This document shows, in pieces, positions 13,622 to 27,066 of a stretch of DNA of 64,000 nucleotides; within the stretch, counting starts at the first letter, position 1, and each line of letters begins with the position of its first letter. This DNA comes from Ignelater luminosus. Its lineage: Eukaryota > Arthropoda > Insecta > Coleoptera > Elateridae. A program made the position numbers and the translations under genes. The stretch is from positions 1-64,000 of the forward strand of contig VTPC01000876.1 in the NCBI GenBank assembly GCA_011009095.1, written 5' to 3'. The notes below the pieces were generated by a model. It did no database searches. It was not told where the DNA came from and worked only from the letters and a program-made list of their open reading frames with translations.

Positions 13622-15456
13622 TTACTGAAAAAAATTTAAAATGTGCTATTCAGCAATATGAAAATCAGGTAGGCCTTTTGTTTAAAAACATTGCGTTTAC
13701 GTCTTAACGCCAAAGTAAAACAAAAGACGATCATGAAAACTCTTTAAAGAAAATAGGATATTTTTGTTTTTAGCGAATATCTAGTGAGCCGGTATTTTAT
13801 TTTAAAAATAATCAGTAAATTAATTTCCAAAATAGGTAACTTTTTTCTAATCTAATTGATTTATAGTATCTCTTACAATTTCAGAGATCCCAATGGTGAG
13901 TCTTGAATTTAGAACACACTGCATGTTCAACATTCTAAAATCTTTGAAGTATTGTAAAGTTCAAGTGGTAGCAACATACAAATTTTTAGTTTCTTGAAAA
14001 GAGTTCAGGCTCATGAAGACATCACATAGCAATGAGTGCATGCAGGAATGCTCAGCTGCTTGATTCTGTAGAGATTTTGTCAGCACATGCTGTTTCAGCA
14101 GAGAACGATTCCCTGAACGACTTTTGAGTGGAGGTTGAACTAAATTTGAAGTTTCAAGACTAGCCCCCCTACTGATTTCTTACAACTTGATGAAGTATGA
14201 TTGACTGATTCGAGTTTTGTGTTGTTTGTGTATAAAACTCATAGCTGTACTTCAATTTTCAATGAACTCTGAAGGAGTCGTTACTGAATTTGCGAAGTCT
14301 GTCTGTATGTATGTCTGCATTTTTTTGTCAAATTCTGAAATTTTGACTTCAGATTTGGATTCTACATCAAAAACTAAAGACCATGTGGTATCTTCGTTTC
14401 TTGATAACTCTTCGGGAACATGGTCAAAATGGCGGCCGGAAATTGGAAAATTTTCAAAAATTGTTTTACTTTAGAATCGTATTCTACATCAAAAAATAAG
14501 ACAAATGTGTACTTTTAGTTTTTTGATATCACCTCGGGAACATGGTCAAAATGGCTGCTGAAGTCTAAAAAAAGTAACAAAACGGAGTTTGTGTGGTTAT
14601 GTTTAGAAGTATAATATTGAAAATAACAAAATATATTACCGTTGAAAGGGCCTTGCACTAAAAATATGAAAGATCAGGAGAAATTATCTTGAGTTTGAGA
14701 ACCAAGCGTCTAAAGAGAGACTAATATTGTTTCAAATAATTCTTAAAAATAAATATTAATAAACTAATTATCCAAAGGTTAAGCAATTAAAATGCAAATT
14801 CACACATCCAAATTGCGCAAGGACTGTCAAATTCTAACATCTCATCTTTTCCAAATGCGATAGAAAATTATCTTATCAGACCTTGCATTTGGTGGTAGTC
14901 TATTAGGTTGTACTAGAATTTCATTAAAAACCTTGATACTTTAAAAATATTGATGATTTTTAATTTTCAATTTCTGCCAAATACAAAACTGCTTGGTATA
15001 TTAAAGTAACTTGTAGATATTTGGTTTCCAGGCATGCACAGTTTTCAAAAAAAAAAAACAATCAAAAATAACCAGTTTTTCCTATTAGTGGCAGTCACTT
15101 CAACATATATTTTTTTAATTAATCAATGTTTTCCAACTTCTACAAAGAAATCAATGTTTGCCTAATTTGAAAAATTTCACATTTCCAAGAGATTTATACG
15201 AAAACAATTTTTTAATTTTATGCTATAAAAAAGCAAGGATTGTGTAGAAACAAGTAATTGTTAAATGTTAATTCAGATTTGAGGGAAACTTATTAACTCT
15301 TTTTGTTAAGATATATCTTCAGTAAATGAAGTTTCTTCCAATGTGAGAAAAGTTAGTTTAAAAGGAAAAAAACCAAGACAGATTGTATCTTTGATTGATT
15401 GTAATCAACACTAGTTGTTAGATAATTGGTAACCTCATCAATTTCAACAAAACTTT
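13622..15456. other. Gene-free stretch with shared and tandem repeats
   Basis: Positions about 13739-13920 repeat the segment seen at 340-500. A two-copy tandem duplication lies at about 14343-14590. Otherwise no gene is visible. Short open frames show no domain. The first exon of the downstream CPAP1 gene may lie here but could not be located. Confidence 0.45.
14343..14590. repeat. Two-copy tandem repeat, period ~122 bp
   Basis: Both units carry TCTACATCAAAAA, then a diverged middle, then CGGGAACATGGTCAAAATGG. The shared anchors sit at 14361 and 14483. The similarity is clear but imperfect, so the duplication is old. The frame at 14217-14474 runs across the first unit and looks incidental. 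Confidence 0.65.
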
Positions 15457-15733
15457 GTGTGCTTTGATATTGTTTTATTAAATGTCATTTTTCTAATGGG
15501 AGAGTGTGGACACACTTGTCAAACAAGAGAGACAAAAATATACGTTAGCTTTCTGCTCACACTGTGGGTGTAAAGGAAAGAAGAAAAACTTTAACAGTAA
15601 ATTCTTATTCTATCCTTTACACTTCCATGCAAGTAGAGAGCTAACGTACATTTTTGTCTCTCTTCTTTGACAAGTATGTCCACACTCTACCCATTAAAAA
15701 AATGACATTTAATAAAACAATATCAAGGCACAC
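15457..15733. repeat. Fold-back element with ~115-120-bp arms
   Basis: The left arm (15457 to about 15577) and right arm (about 15613-15733) are near-perfect reverse complements. Both include TTGATATTGTTTTATTAAAT, GAGTGTGGACA and GAGAGACAAAAAT. The loop is only about 35 bp. A transcript would fold into a long hairpin. It has no coding capacity and the target duplication is unclear. Confidence 0.8.
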
Positions 15734-16053
15734 TACCACTCCCTTTAAAATCTTTATTAGCACTCAAGATTTGGAGCAGTGAGTAATTTAATATTCTTCT
15801 CAATAATTTGCAATGTTCAGTTGAATGTTGATTTCTGATTGACTGTAGATAATAAATAATCAATTGAAGTTTAAAGAAACCATGAACTTTTGATTTTTTG
15901 GAATAGTTGAAAGTGAGGTTACTGGCAAACATCCTGCTTTCACTTTTACAAAATGTGTACTTCCATTAAATTGGTTTATATTTTTGCTGAATCTAAATCA
16001 ATTGCAATACCTAATTGAATTTAGATGAATTCATGTGTCTACTATCTTTTCAG

Positions 16054-16428
16054 TATGCATCATCACAGTGGTAATGGGTGGTCATTACATTATTCCAGGA
16101 TCTGAACCATATGATGGGTATCACGATCTTCATCTTCCACACAATCCTCCTTTGCATCCTACTTTAAAGTATATTCCACATACTAGTTTTAGCTGTGAAG
16201 GAAGAGATTATGGTTATTATGCAGATGTGGAAGCTGGTTGTCAGGTATGTTGAAACCTGAGAAAATAAATTTATGTCTAACTTCTGGATGTTTCAGGCTT
16301 ATCATCTTTGTCAAAATAAGATGGTTGCCTCATTTTTATGTACAAATGGAACATTATTTAATGAGCAATTTCAAGTTTGCGATCAATTTTACAATGTACG
16401 TTGTGGATCTCCTTATATTGATTTATAA
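16054..16428 (+). CDS. CPAP1-type cuticular protein, single chitin-binding (CBM14) domain; 3' exons
   Basis: The last two exons of a secreted chitin-binding protein: 16054-16244 and 16297-16428, joined across a 52-bp GT-AG intron in phase 0. The first visible exon starts in phase 2 after TATCTTTTCAG. The initiator and first half of the signal peptide must therefore lie in an upstream exon that I could not find. The visible part begins with the hydrophobic end of a signal peptide (CIITVVMGG). A His/Pro-rich spacer follows, then one type-2 chitin-binding (peritrophin-A/CBM14) domain with six cysteines spaced x14, x5, x9, x12 and x7, including GYYADVEAGCQ. One domain and little else fits the CPAP1 group of insect cuticle proteins. 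It faces NOG1 tail to tail, the stops being about 300 bp apart. Confidence 0.88.
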
Positions 16429-16630
16429 AATATGAAAAAAAAAACCATTTATTTATAATCTTTTTATAAAATCTATTGTAATACTTTAAATTATGTTTAA
16501 ATTGTAGGAAAATATAAATTACATCAAATGTACATAATGTTTAATTTTAATATATTGATATATTTATTTATTAAACATTTTACTTTCATCTTCTTTTTCC
16601 AGTTACAACAAGAAATTTAGAGCAAAGCAA

Positions 16631-16636
16631 TTTATT
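16631..16636 (-). promoter_or_regulatory. Polyadenylation signal of NOG1
   Basis: AATAAA on the minus strand, about 93 nt downstream of the NOG1 stop, inside the short space shared with the convergent CPAP1 gene. Confidence 0.5.
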
Positions 16637-16728
16637 CATTTTGTTTAATATGTTTAAATAACAATAACTTTCATTATGATATTGATAACAAACCAATCAA
16701 AAGTAATAATTTTATTTTACTAATTAAA

Positions 16729-19360
16729 TTAACGACGATCAGTTTTACCAACACCGCGTTTTCCAGCAAACAGATGCTTAGGTTTCTTTGTACCAATAAA
16801 TCTATCAGCTTCACCTTTAAGGCCTTGTTTCTTAACCTTCTTACTAATAGCACGATGAGCAATCTTAGATAATTTTTTGCGCATCTAAAACACAATCAAA
16901 TAATAATTTAAATGTAAAAGTTACAATATTTTCAATACTTACAGCTACATCTTTAACACCTAATTCATTTCTAGGAGTTCTAGAAACACTTCTATTCTTG
17001 CTTTCAGACCTAGGTTCGCTAGAATCCATTCGCATACGTTTTGCAGGTGGTCCTGTAGAACGACTTCTAGATTTTGTTCTTGTAAAGTGAGCATTTTCTG
17101 TTTCACTCATATCAACTCCAAGTTGTTCCATTTCATTACGAAGTCTTGATACAGAACGATCACGAACCTAAAGTTATAAAACATAAATTACTATTCTCTA
17201 ACCATCTTTATAAAAATCATGAATTTTGTTTTTTTTTAAATAAAAAATAAGTACATTCAATTTCAGTTTACATGGAAATACAGTATTTAAGATCTTTTAA
17301 TTATTAATTACTGATCTTCCATCATAATCTGAAACTCTGTGGATGCATAAGTTTTGGAATTAAACAATTGATCTTTTCTTGAGTTTAATGGAGGACAGTA
17401 TTATCAATATTACCGATCATATTAATCTGAATAGATTTCTAACAACAAAGAAAACGTACCTTTGCACCAGCTGTACGTGGTAATGATGGTTTAGTACTTT
17501 GTTTATTAATTCGTGCTTCATCTTTGATAAGAAACTTCTTTTCACGAATTTTAAGTGCAAGTGCTTTGATCTCACGCATTGTTTCATCTAGTTCTATCTT
17601 TGGTACAACGTACATGCCAGCTTCTTCACGCATTTCTTCTTCTTTTTCTAATTCTCCTAATTTCTACAAAAGAAAATAATCTTACATTACACAGAAATAC
17701 TACACACAAAAAATTATTATACATACATCAAATATCTCTGGATCAATATAATCAGCAATATTATGACCTTCCCAAATTTCTGGTATGATGTCATGTCGTT
17801 CTTCTTCAGATATTTCAACATAATGTTTCTTAAGGTCCAATACATAATCGTCTCCTTCTTCAACTTCGATATCTCTTTCTAATTTTCTCTTACGTTTCTC
17901 TTTCTCAGCTATTTGTTGTTTCTTAGCAAGTACTGATTCTGGTATACAAGGAGGACGAGATTTATCATCCCTAGGTGTTGGTATGGCAACATGTAACCTA
18001 TTTAAAACTCCATCAACCTGTAATTAGAAAATGATGTAATAACAAGAAGAAATCTAAGAATGCGTCCATTCTATTACCTTCTTAGTTCTCATCTTTTGAT
18101 CAACTCTATAACTAAGCAATCTCTCACATGCTTCTGTTTTAACCTCCATTACACCTTCATCAGTTACTGTAGACATTTCTATAATTGGTATTTCTTCATT
18201 ATCTTCAACTGATTTAAGAACAGCTCTACGTTCAGATGGCAATTCATCTAACTTGATTATATCTATTTTATTAGCAACAACTACAAGTGGTTTGTTTGTA
18301 AACAAAGGTTTAATAGATTCAAATAGCTTTACCTAGAATTTGATAAAATTAATAAAAATCTATTTACATAAACATAAAATATCATTGTTTACTTGTTCAT
18401 CTAAAGTATGCCCGCACTGTTCTGAAAGATCAAGAAAATAGAGTACACATGCTCTTAAATGTGCTAAGGCAGTTACAGCCTGCATTTCAATAACATTACG
18501 TTCTTCTAGAGGATGATCAAGAATACCAGGTGTATCAATAACTTGCCAACGCAGATACTTATAGTCAGTATGACCCACATACAGTGACTTTGTGGTAAAT
18601 GCATATGGTTGTACTTCAACATCAGCTCGGGTGATTTTATTAATGAAAGATGATTTCCCCACATTTGGAAAACCTATTAAGAAGTCAAAATTACTTTTGA
18701 AATAAGTATCCTTAGGTTACACAATCTTACCACAAATTATCATGGTACGAGTGTAAGGATCAATAGAAGGTAAACGAGCTAAATGTTGCCGAACTTGTTC
18801 TAGATATGTTAAATTTGCTCCCTGGCGTTTCATTATAGTGGCCATACGACCCAATGCGGCCCTTTTTAATTGCTTACATCGATAAAGTGAATCACCAAAT
18901 TTCAGCAATCGTACATAATCTTTAGCTACACTAAAATTTAACCAATGTTACATTTTTATTGATTTGAACTTTAGGCAACTTACTTATCGATAAGATGTCT
19001 TGCAGTATTGAGTTGACCTAAAGCTAATTTGTAATGGTCCTTGTCATATAAAACATTCATTAAATCAGCATAAAACGGATGTACATCGTCTAATTTAGGA
19101 AATTCTGTTAAAATCTGTGTAAGGCGATCATGAAAACTTTGTTGTGAAAATTTAACTTTACGTATATAAAATGATCTTATTCTTGTTATTTTATAGTGTT
19201 TATGTACAACTGTTGGTGTTTTGCGTTGTGTTTTTGATAAGATAATATCAATAAAATCCTGGAAAGTAGAGGTTAAGTGTTTAGGTTAAATCATTATTAG
19301 AGTTAAACTTACTTTTGCTGTTGGAACAACCGCGATTTTCTTAAAATTATAGAGCGACAT
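16729..19360 (-). CDS. Non1: Nucleolar GTP-binding protein 1 (NOG1/GTPBP4), 9 exons
   Basis: A conserved nucleolar GTPase needed for 60S ribosomal subunit maturation. Minus-strand exons: 19360-19313, 19258-18984, 18930-18731, 18673-18393, 18332-18078, 18017-17727, 17663-17460, 17167-16943 and 16884-16729. All are GT-AG with consistent phases, encoding 644 residues (human 634). The start [18 protein letters not shown] is the conserved family N-terminus. The helical NOG1 N-domain occupies about 1-165. The G domain has the P-loop GFPNVGKSS (about 175-183), DTPG (221-224) and NKID (289-292). The C-terminal part is basic, with the usual [14 protein letters not shown] stretch, an SRS-rich segment and the end KTDRR. 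No lesions are seen. The symbol follows the fly name; GTPBP4 is the vertebrate one. Confidence 0.98.
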
Positions 19361-19763
19361 TGTGGTAGCTTCTTTTTGTTATTATTAGTAACTTATTAAT
19401 CTTATTAAGTATTTAAAATTATTTACCACGTGCAAACTGACAGTGATAAAAATCGAAAGAAGTGGGCAATGGAAATATACACCTAACCTTAAAATTGAAT
19501 GCAGTATGTGCTGCTCTCTCTTGGACGGTAGTTTAGGGAGATCTTAAATTCAAATGCCAATAGCGGGAAAATAATTTAATTAATAATAAATTACTTATTT
19601 TCGTATTCATTATTATTAGAAGGCCTAAAATTTAAAATTTCTAGTTATTCCTGTTGTTTACAAGATTCTAAAATATTTTGACACTTTTAAGTAGTCAATA
19701 AATCAGTGAAGCGTAAACATTTTATTTGTTGTAAATTTTACTTTTACTGCTTATATTGTTTAG

Positions 19764-20225
19764 GAAATTTGGTACACTTTCGGATAAAAGAAAACAAGAT
19801 CCAAAAAGAAGCAAAATGAGGCCAAGGACACTGTATTGCTACTCGAAAGAAAAACGAAATTGGGTGAGCAATATAACTATAAATATACACATTGTCCTTT
19901 TAAATTCTTAAATGCCTAAACGGTAGCTTTTAGAGAATCATTCAGTACCGTAATTTACTTTATATTATGACTTTATGGCGTTATATTTCTTAAAATTGAG
20001 AGCAAGGACTATTTTACTTTAGTAGAACCTGAAAAAGTGGAGAATCTTTTTTCTTTTTACAATTTTGAAATTAACTTCAAGATCACACATTTTAACTCTT
20101 ATTTGGCTTTGATTTGATTTAATTGTCAGTGAGACTATTATTTTAAGATATTGGTTAATTAATTTAATAATAAATATAATCTACAGGTTCAAACTTTTGA
20201 AGAGCTCAATCAAGAACGATTTTGA
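19764..20225 (+). CDS. Possible short two-exon coding segment divergent from NOG1
   Basis: Two open segments join cleanly in phase 0. 19764-19863 follows TATTGTTTAG and ends at TGG before GTGAGC. 20187-20225 follows AATCTACAG and ends in TGA. The joined frame is hydrophilic and reads, in part, RPRTLYCYSKEKRNW then VQTFEELNQERF. An internal ATG lies at 19816. If this is an exon of a longer gene, the upstream exon (phase 2) was not identified. It could be the 3' end of a small gene sharing a promoter region with NOG1 (start about 400 bp away), a decayed gene remnant, or chance. I do not recognise the family. Confidence 0.35.
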
Positions 20226-23200
20226 ATGTTCAAGTTTGTTTATGTAATGAAAGAAGAATTAGTGCTATAAGTTTCCAAACAGTGTCGACAGTTTTACAGC
20301 TTTATTGTCCTCAATAATGTCGGTAAAGTTAAACGTAGTCCTGTTCTTTAGTGAGACGAATGAGAGTCATATGAATTTAGTCACAGATACCCGAAAATTG
20401 GTCAATAAAAGTCAAAATAAACGACAAACAGTAAACTTTTAATTTGATACAGTAGCTGAATGTTCTGGTTTAAAATTTAGAAAATATTTTTGTATTTTTA
20501 TTGCTGCACGCTTTAAAAATATTTGGTAACAAACTGAAAAATTTCTTAAGTGCGTTACTGTATAAAAATCCTTTGGGATTTTAACGGTGAGGGTGTAAAT
20601 CAGAGTAGATGAAGCATTAATCCCCGAGAATTATCTCTCGTGCCATTGTTGCACCTGCTCCTTTGCGTGAGAAATAAAAAACAGAGATAAATATTGAGAT
20701 ATTTCTGGAAAAACAAAACATTGTATATTGTTAGATAACATTATTTCATAAATCGTTCGTTTTATGCGTATGAATACAATCAAAAAAATTATGTTTTTTT
20801 TGTTATTATTTTATAGAAGGGATGAGACCCACAATATCATATACTGATAGAATAGTGATGTAACCGTTTACTCCATTATCTTAGAGATATGCAGCATTAT
20901 AGAGCTCTCTCCCCTTGTTATCAACCCTATAATCAAACAGTAGTAGCCTCTGTAATAAAATAGATATTTATCATGTTTTTATTGTTTCCTTTTTTTATTC
21001 AACTGACCCAAGATTAATTTTCTAGCACAAACGTCGATAACACAATTGGAAGGAATTTTCAAATTCTTAACAGAAAAGTCTAAAAAAATAATTTAAAGTT
21101 ATAAATAAGGAATTTTATAGGTATGCTCAAATTTCAATTATTACAGTTTATAAATAGAAAAATTATGAAGTCAAGAAATAACAATAGAAATTATGAGGCA
21201 ATATAACGAAAGTGCACCCATAAAAATATAAAATTATTTCCAAAGGTGAGTGGAACTAATTTTAAGCTACCGGTATTGCAACAGCATGTAGGCATTTTTC
21301 CTGTTGGAAGATGGATTTATTTATTGCCTTATTGATTCCTTTTTGACCAAAGAATATTTTGAAAAATTCAAATGATCATAAAAGTTCATTTCTACTATTT
21401 TTTAATCGCAAAAAGAATAATTACAGGAAAACTAAAATACAAAAAGTTAAAATAAGAAAGAAGAAATAAATGAAAGTCATTTAACTTTTATTTTTGTTTA
21501 CTTCTAATTAAAAACAACTAAAATAAAACAAATGGGGATTTAAGCAAACGGGCAAAAACGAATATATTAAATTCTAAGAAAATAAGAGCGAACTAAAATG
21601 AAGAAAATAAAGTGACTAAAAGAAAGGATAAGAGTTATTTACAACCCAATAAGAGCTAGTGTTGGCGGTGTGTGGTAATGGTAAATCCCGGAAGTAAATT
21701 AACTGATCGCTTCAATTTATTGGGGTGTAAATAACAGCCAATAAGTCTATCACGGCGTTCGTATTAGCTTAGGGATGTACAAAAAAGGTTAAGACATTGA
21801 ACGTTATTAAATAAACATTATGTATTCGGAGGGAAGTTTTATGGTTATTAGAACAGCTTTAATATGTTAAAAGTACTTTTGTAGATCAATGTTGTTTATT
21901 CTAGTTTAGTTACTATACTTTTGATTTTCAATATTCTTATGCCCATTTTCGTTCTTCCTATATCTTACCTTTATTTTGTTCCGTTTATAGTCAGGTTCAC
22001 GCCAACGACCTTTGTAACCTCGTTGCAACATAAATTTCGCCACCCCTCTTTTCAACACTCATTTCTTAATGCATTATTTAAATTCTTTTGTTCATCATTT
22101 TAAAATGCCACCTGCCGTCTTCTTTCACCGTGTAGATATCTACATATTTGATTAACATAACAAATTCTATTTTAGCTTTTAACAAAAATTCTGTATTCAA
22201 AATTTTTGAGGTTAACGTTTATCTAAATATAAAATCTTTTTCTGATTGCATACTTCTAAGAAGATGTATTAACAATATACCCACAGCTACCAATATATAG
22301 ACAACTGATTTTCAATCTTTTTAGCTGGAACATTGATCAAGCTCTTACGTATAGCAGTTGCCACATTTGCAGGCAAGAACAGTACAATTTTAAATGTCTT
22401 TATTTTGAACTATTTCTTCAGCTCAACAATATACAACTATCTTTATTGCTAATAAGTAGGTAAGAATAAACATGCAGATTTCTGAAATGCAAAAGACGGT
22501 TGATTGATGATACCAATGATTAGGGCTGACATAACCACTCATTTTTTGAGGTAACCGTATCAAGCACCAGCTCTAAGAGAGCGTCAAATTCGGTTAAATA
22601 AAATGCAAAAAAATATGTTGAGGATTAGTTGTAATGTAACGAGAGAAATTCACCATTCTTCCTTGGTCCCGCTCCAAATAATCTAGACTATAAAGAATAG
22701 AAGGGAAAAGAATAAAAAAAGCTCAAGCTTTGTTCAATCGAATGAATTCCCATACCCATTTTCTTATAAACTCCTAAAATTCTTATTAGGTGTTATTCAT
22801 TTCTATTTTATCGTGCCAAAAACACCTCCACCATAATCCCCAACTTCAAAGATTATAAAATAAAGATTCCCATTTTTGACAAGCGAGAAAAGACTATTTA
22901 TCATGAAGAAATCTTTTTGGTATAAAGCACAAACAGAAAGATAAACAATACTTTAATGGAGGATGGGTAAATCGGCCAATGCAGTCTATTTTGATTGTCT
23001 AATTTTTTGACCACTAACAGGTCCGTTGTACCTTATGATGTACTTTGACTAATACAGACAGCAAGCTGATTTAGAATATGAAAATTGCTTTAGTTCATGT
23101 GCCAAAGAACAAGAAGAATATCGAATGTGGAATTCATCCTGTACTCGAATCAAAGAACATTGCATCTTTAAGATGTTTTCAAGCTTTAAGGCATATTCTA

Positions 23201-26200
23201 GGTACCATAAGGATAAAAAACTTACATGGATTTATGTCTTGAAGCATATTAGACATTAATGCTTGTACACGAAAGACCGTGGTTTATTTGTTTCCGAAAG
23301 CCTGGGTGTGCCACCAAATGCTTTGGCAGACTAAAACAGTATTGTGAAACTCAATGACGCTTATTATCTTTCCGGTCAGATGCTTTTCAGTGCAGACTAA
23401 CAGATCAAAAATGAACTACCCAAATTCTACATTCACACTTTATCATATTTACAACTATTGCATCTGATGGCTAATAAAAAATCTTGTGACTTGTTTTCCA
23501 CAAATTAGTGAAAGATTCTAATTTTAAAAAATTTTCAAGAAAGAGAATGAAGGAGTCATCAAAATGTCTGCCTATGTTTAACCTATTCTAGTACGCTTAT
23601 CTATAAAACAAGTAGTTTTTGGGAAAGATTGTCAACAATTCACAAGTCAAGAGAAGGAGAGACTTTTGTTGGGGTGGCTAGATGCAAACGGTCTTAGTCT
23701 CTAGTAGGCTTCGGATTGCTATAAAACTGAACCTATCACCATGAGCAATTGGAGAGAAGCTCCAAGAACAAGAATTAGAGAGTGAAGATATTTGTTAGAT
23801 ATCTAATCCAGAAAGAGTTAATATATAATAGAGATACATGAAAAAGATAATCATGGTATTGAAGAATGGAGACACAAGACATTGTTTATTCACTAATAAA
23901 TCAGAATATGAATTCTTTACATAATATAAATGTGTAAGGTAATGATAGGTAAGAATGTTATTGTATGCTTGTTTGGTCACAATAATCCAGAAATTTTAGA
24001 ATCACCAGATTGAATTCCTAACCAATACACACGAGAAACGCAACGAGGCAAGTCGCAGCGAAAACGATCTCACTCAAGACGTAAGATCAACTAACTAACA
24101 CTTATTATGGTGCAAGAAGGTAGAAATTCTTTGGTAGTATGGATATCAATTTATTAATAAGTATGCTTAGAAATATACTAAAGGTCAAATCGTTGTCAGG
24201 GCTAAAAGAAGACTCAGTACATATCAGTGTTCATCATTTTTGCAAGTTTTTTGATTCTTTTTATCTTTTATTTCTCTCTTAGAAAATAACTAGGGGATCA
24301 TATTTTTACAATAAGTAATGAATTTATTTGCATATACCTATTATATTTAGTCTAGCCAGTTCTGTTTGACTTTTAATCACATGAAGAATTGCCAAATCTT
24401 GCCTAAAAATTGCGAGATCTTGCAAGGTTCTATCTTGGTACTGTCAGGTTCCTCCTTGGTCCTACCAGATCATATCAAATATTCAACCAAGACTCTATAT
24501 ACCTACTGCCACTACTAAGTAGATACTTTTATCAGTAATGCAAGACCAAGCAAGACTTAGCAGTATCTGACAACACTAAGGTAGAACTGTAAAATAGCAG
24601 CACTTAATAAATATAAAAGTAGTTTTTATAAGACTCGATAGTAAGAACAGAACTTTTACTTTCACGACAGTGCCACTAATATTCCAAAAATGACAGTAGC
24701 TGAATACATTTTTGAGTTAATCTATATGAGATCCAGAAATTTGAAATGCTGATAGGCGTCTTTTTATTCTCATTGTACAAGAAGCCAAAAGTCGGTTCAG
24801 ACTTAAAGAGAACTCACCTGTTTTAGAAAATATTAGTCATCTTGTAATCTTTTAAGTTGTTGTATCTGTGAACAGAAATTCATTAAGTTTCTTTGATCTA
24901 AATAAATCAGCAAACACGATGCTTTATTCATGTTTGATGTAATTCTTGAAAATGCCAAGGCATTAAAGACTGAATTATGTATATACTCTCTTCGGAAATT
25001 TCAACATATGCAAACCAAGATAGCGAATCGAAATATTTCTGGTTGATATTATCTCCGTACACTTTTCTAGGAGGAACAATATTCTACTTTGGTTTTGTGT
25101 TATAAGTAAAACCACCTACTTTTGCTAATTCATATTACTTAGGATTAGTGACGGTAGAAAATGAACTCACAAATCCCCTAATGTTATACTACAGTATCAT
25201 ACAAATATAAATTTGGACAGAATGCAATAGCCACAAGTTACTTTTTGACTAAAGCAACTTGATTGTTAAAGTCTGCTAACAGATACTTTCATGACTTTAA
25301 CCTAGTAGCCGCTCCCGTGCAAAAGTAAAAAGCTTAGAAAAGAAAACAGGAGAAGCCATGGTGAAACTGCGAATGTTTAAATAGAAGTACTGATTATCAA
25401 AAAGCTTACTTAAACCTACATTTTCAAGAGATCAACAAAAAGTGTGGATTGCTTATAGTTTAGTATTACCAAGCTTCAATTGGAGTCTATTACCGTCATG
25501 CGTGGACTTATAGATAATAGTACCATAATAATCTAAGATGATTGAGTTCTAAAGATGATCAGATTTTTAGACAATTTATTACTTACCACCACACACATCG
25601 ACATTCAAAAATTACATGTAGGTCTCAAATGTTTAATAAACATTGTTTATACACCATCTGTATACTAACTGCAGCAATTTTCAGCTAGACAGTACTGAGC
25701 GCACTACGGTATTGATACGTACTCTCTAGGAATACGCAGATAGTTGAAATATGGCATTAAGAAACAAGGCAAAGAGATATTTGACAATTACAAGAAGTAT
25801 CTCAACAAAAAAATACGCTAAGATATCTGCATGATTTGAGACTTTTTCATGGTCGTGTTTTTTTATCATAATTTCATGGAAATCATAACCGAAAAGATCA
25901 AAATTGGTTGATGAGCAATGCTTTCCGTCAATTTAAAAGAACAATGAACAATCATTGAAACTCTATTAAAAGGATCAAAACGCTTCAAAAGCCAAAACCA
26001 AAAGAAATGAGTATTTTCAATGACAGAAAGAAAGTAATGAGATGTGGAGGAAATGATGATAATGGTAACAAACATCGTTAAAATTGTTAGAAATTTGTAT
26101 TTCCCTAACAGACTTTTTACTTCATTCTATAAATTCATTCAAAAAATTAACAAAAGTGGATACATTTAGAAAAAAGATTTATAGTAAAGTAGGTGAAAGT

Positions 26201-27066
26201 TAACAATACGTGAGGCCCTAAAACTTTTCTGTAGTAAACTATGATTTCAAATAGAATCTGTTATCAAACTTTTTTAATAATAATAATACCCAATAACACA
26301 CAAAGCCATTTGAGACCCATCTAGAATTAATAGGCCGTCTCCCGTTGAAAGTCAGCTGTGTTGTCGTCATGCAAGCGATGAGAAAATGATAAAGAATCAG
26401 TAGTCAGATGATTATAATCATTGTGTAGAATAACAAGATGACTCCTGACAGAGATGCTGAGTGTACATGAGCCGTCTTTGTAGTAAACTTTTAAAAACCG
26501 CACTCTTTGTTTTCTGTGGATGTTCATTGGGCTCGGGGTTTGAAAACAGACAAACGTAAATGAGGGGTTGTCCTCGGATTTAATCAAAATGCTGGCCTTT
26601 GATCAGCCAAATACTGCCCTTTTGATTAGCTGTTCTTGTGCGATACACGACGGTACCAATTGTGGGTTTGCTATTCAAACTCTATTAGAGAACCATTTTT
26701 CCATCGAATAGAATGCAATTATCCTCTGAAATAATCTTTCAATTTTTTGTTTAGTGATACTTCTGCATACCTTATTGTCTTGATTCGAAATATTCTAGTA
26801 TTAAAGGTTTAGGTTAGATCAACTGCTATTATCGTTGTACTGTTCTCGATATACCAGTTCTGAATAATTTTTTCTGTAGCGAGCGCTACACTATAAGATG
26901 TCCGTAGTCATAGTCTTGTTAGTTAAAACCCTTGAAGATACTTTCATCTTTGAATCATCGAGGTTATGGATTCTTTTGTGGGTATGCAGTGTTTAAATTT
27001 ATAAACATTTTTGAGAGACATATGGGTCTGGCGTACGCTTTCCCTTATCTGTTTGGGTTTGAGTTA
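20226..27066. other. Long gene-free stretch
   Basis: About 7 kb in which no gene was recognised. Open frames are short and interrupted. A few patches (23.0-23.4, 24.8-25.1 and 25.3-25.5 kb) read like heavily decayed retroelement sequence, but no motif is good enough to name. An 86-codon minus frame at 26327-26587 in a less AT-rich patch has no recognisable domain. Confidence 0.45.

Noticed and set aside
26327-26587. 86-codon minus-strand open frame
   Set aside because: No recognisable motif, no splice partners; length is within chance for the less AT-rich patch.
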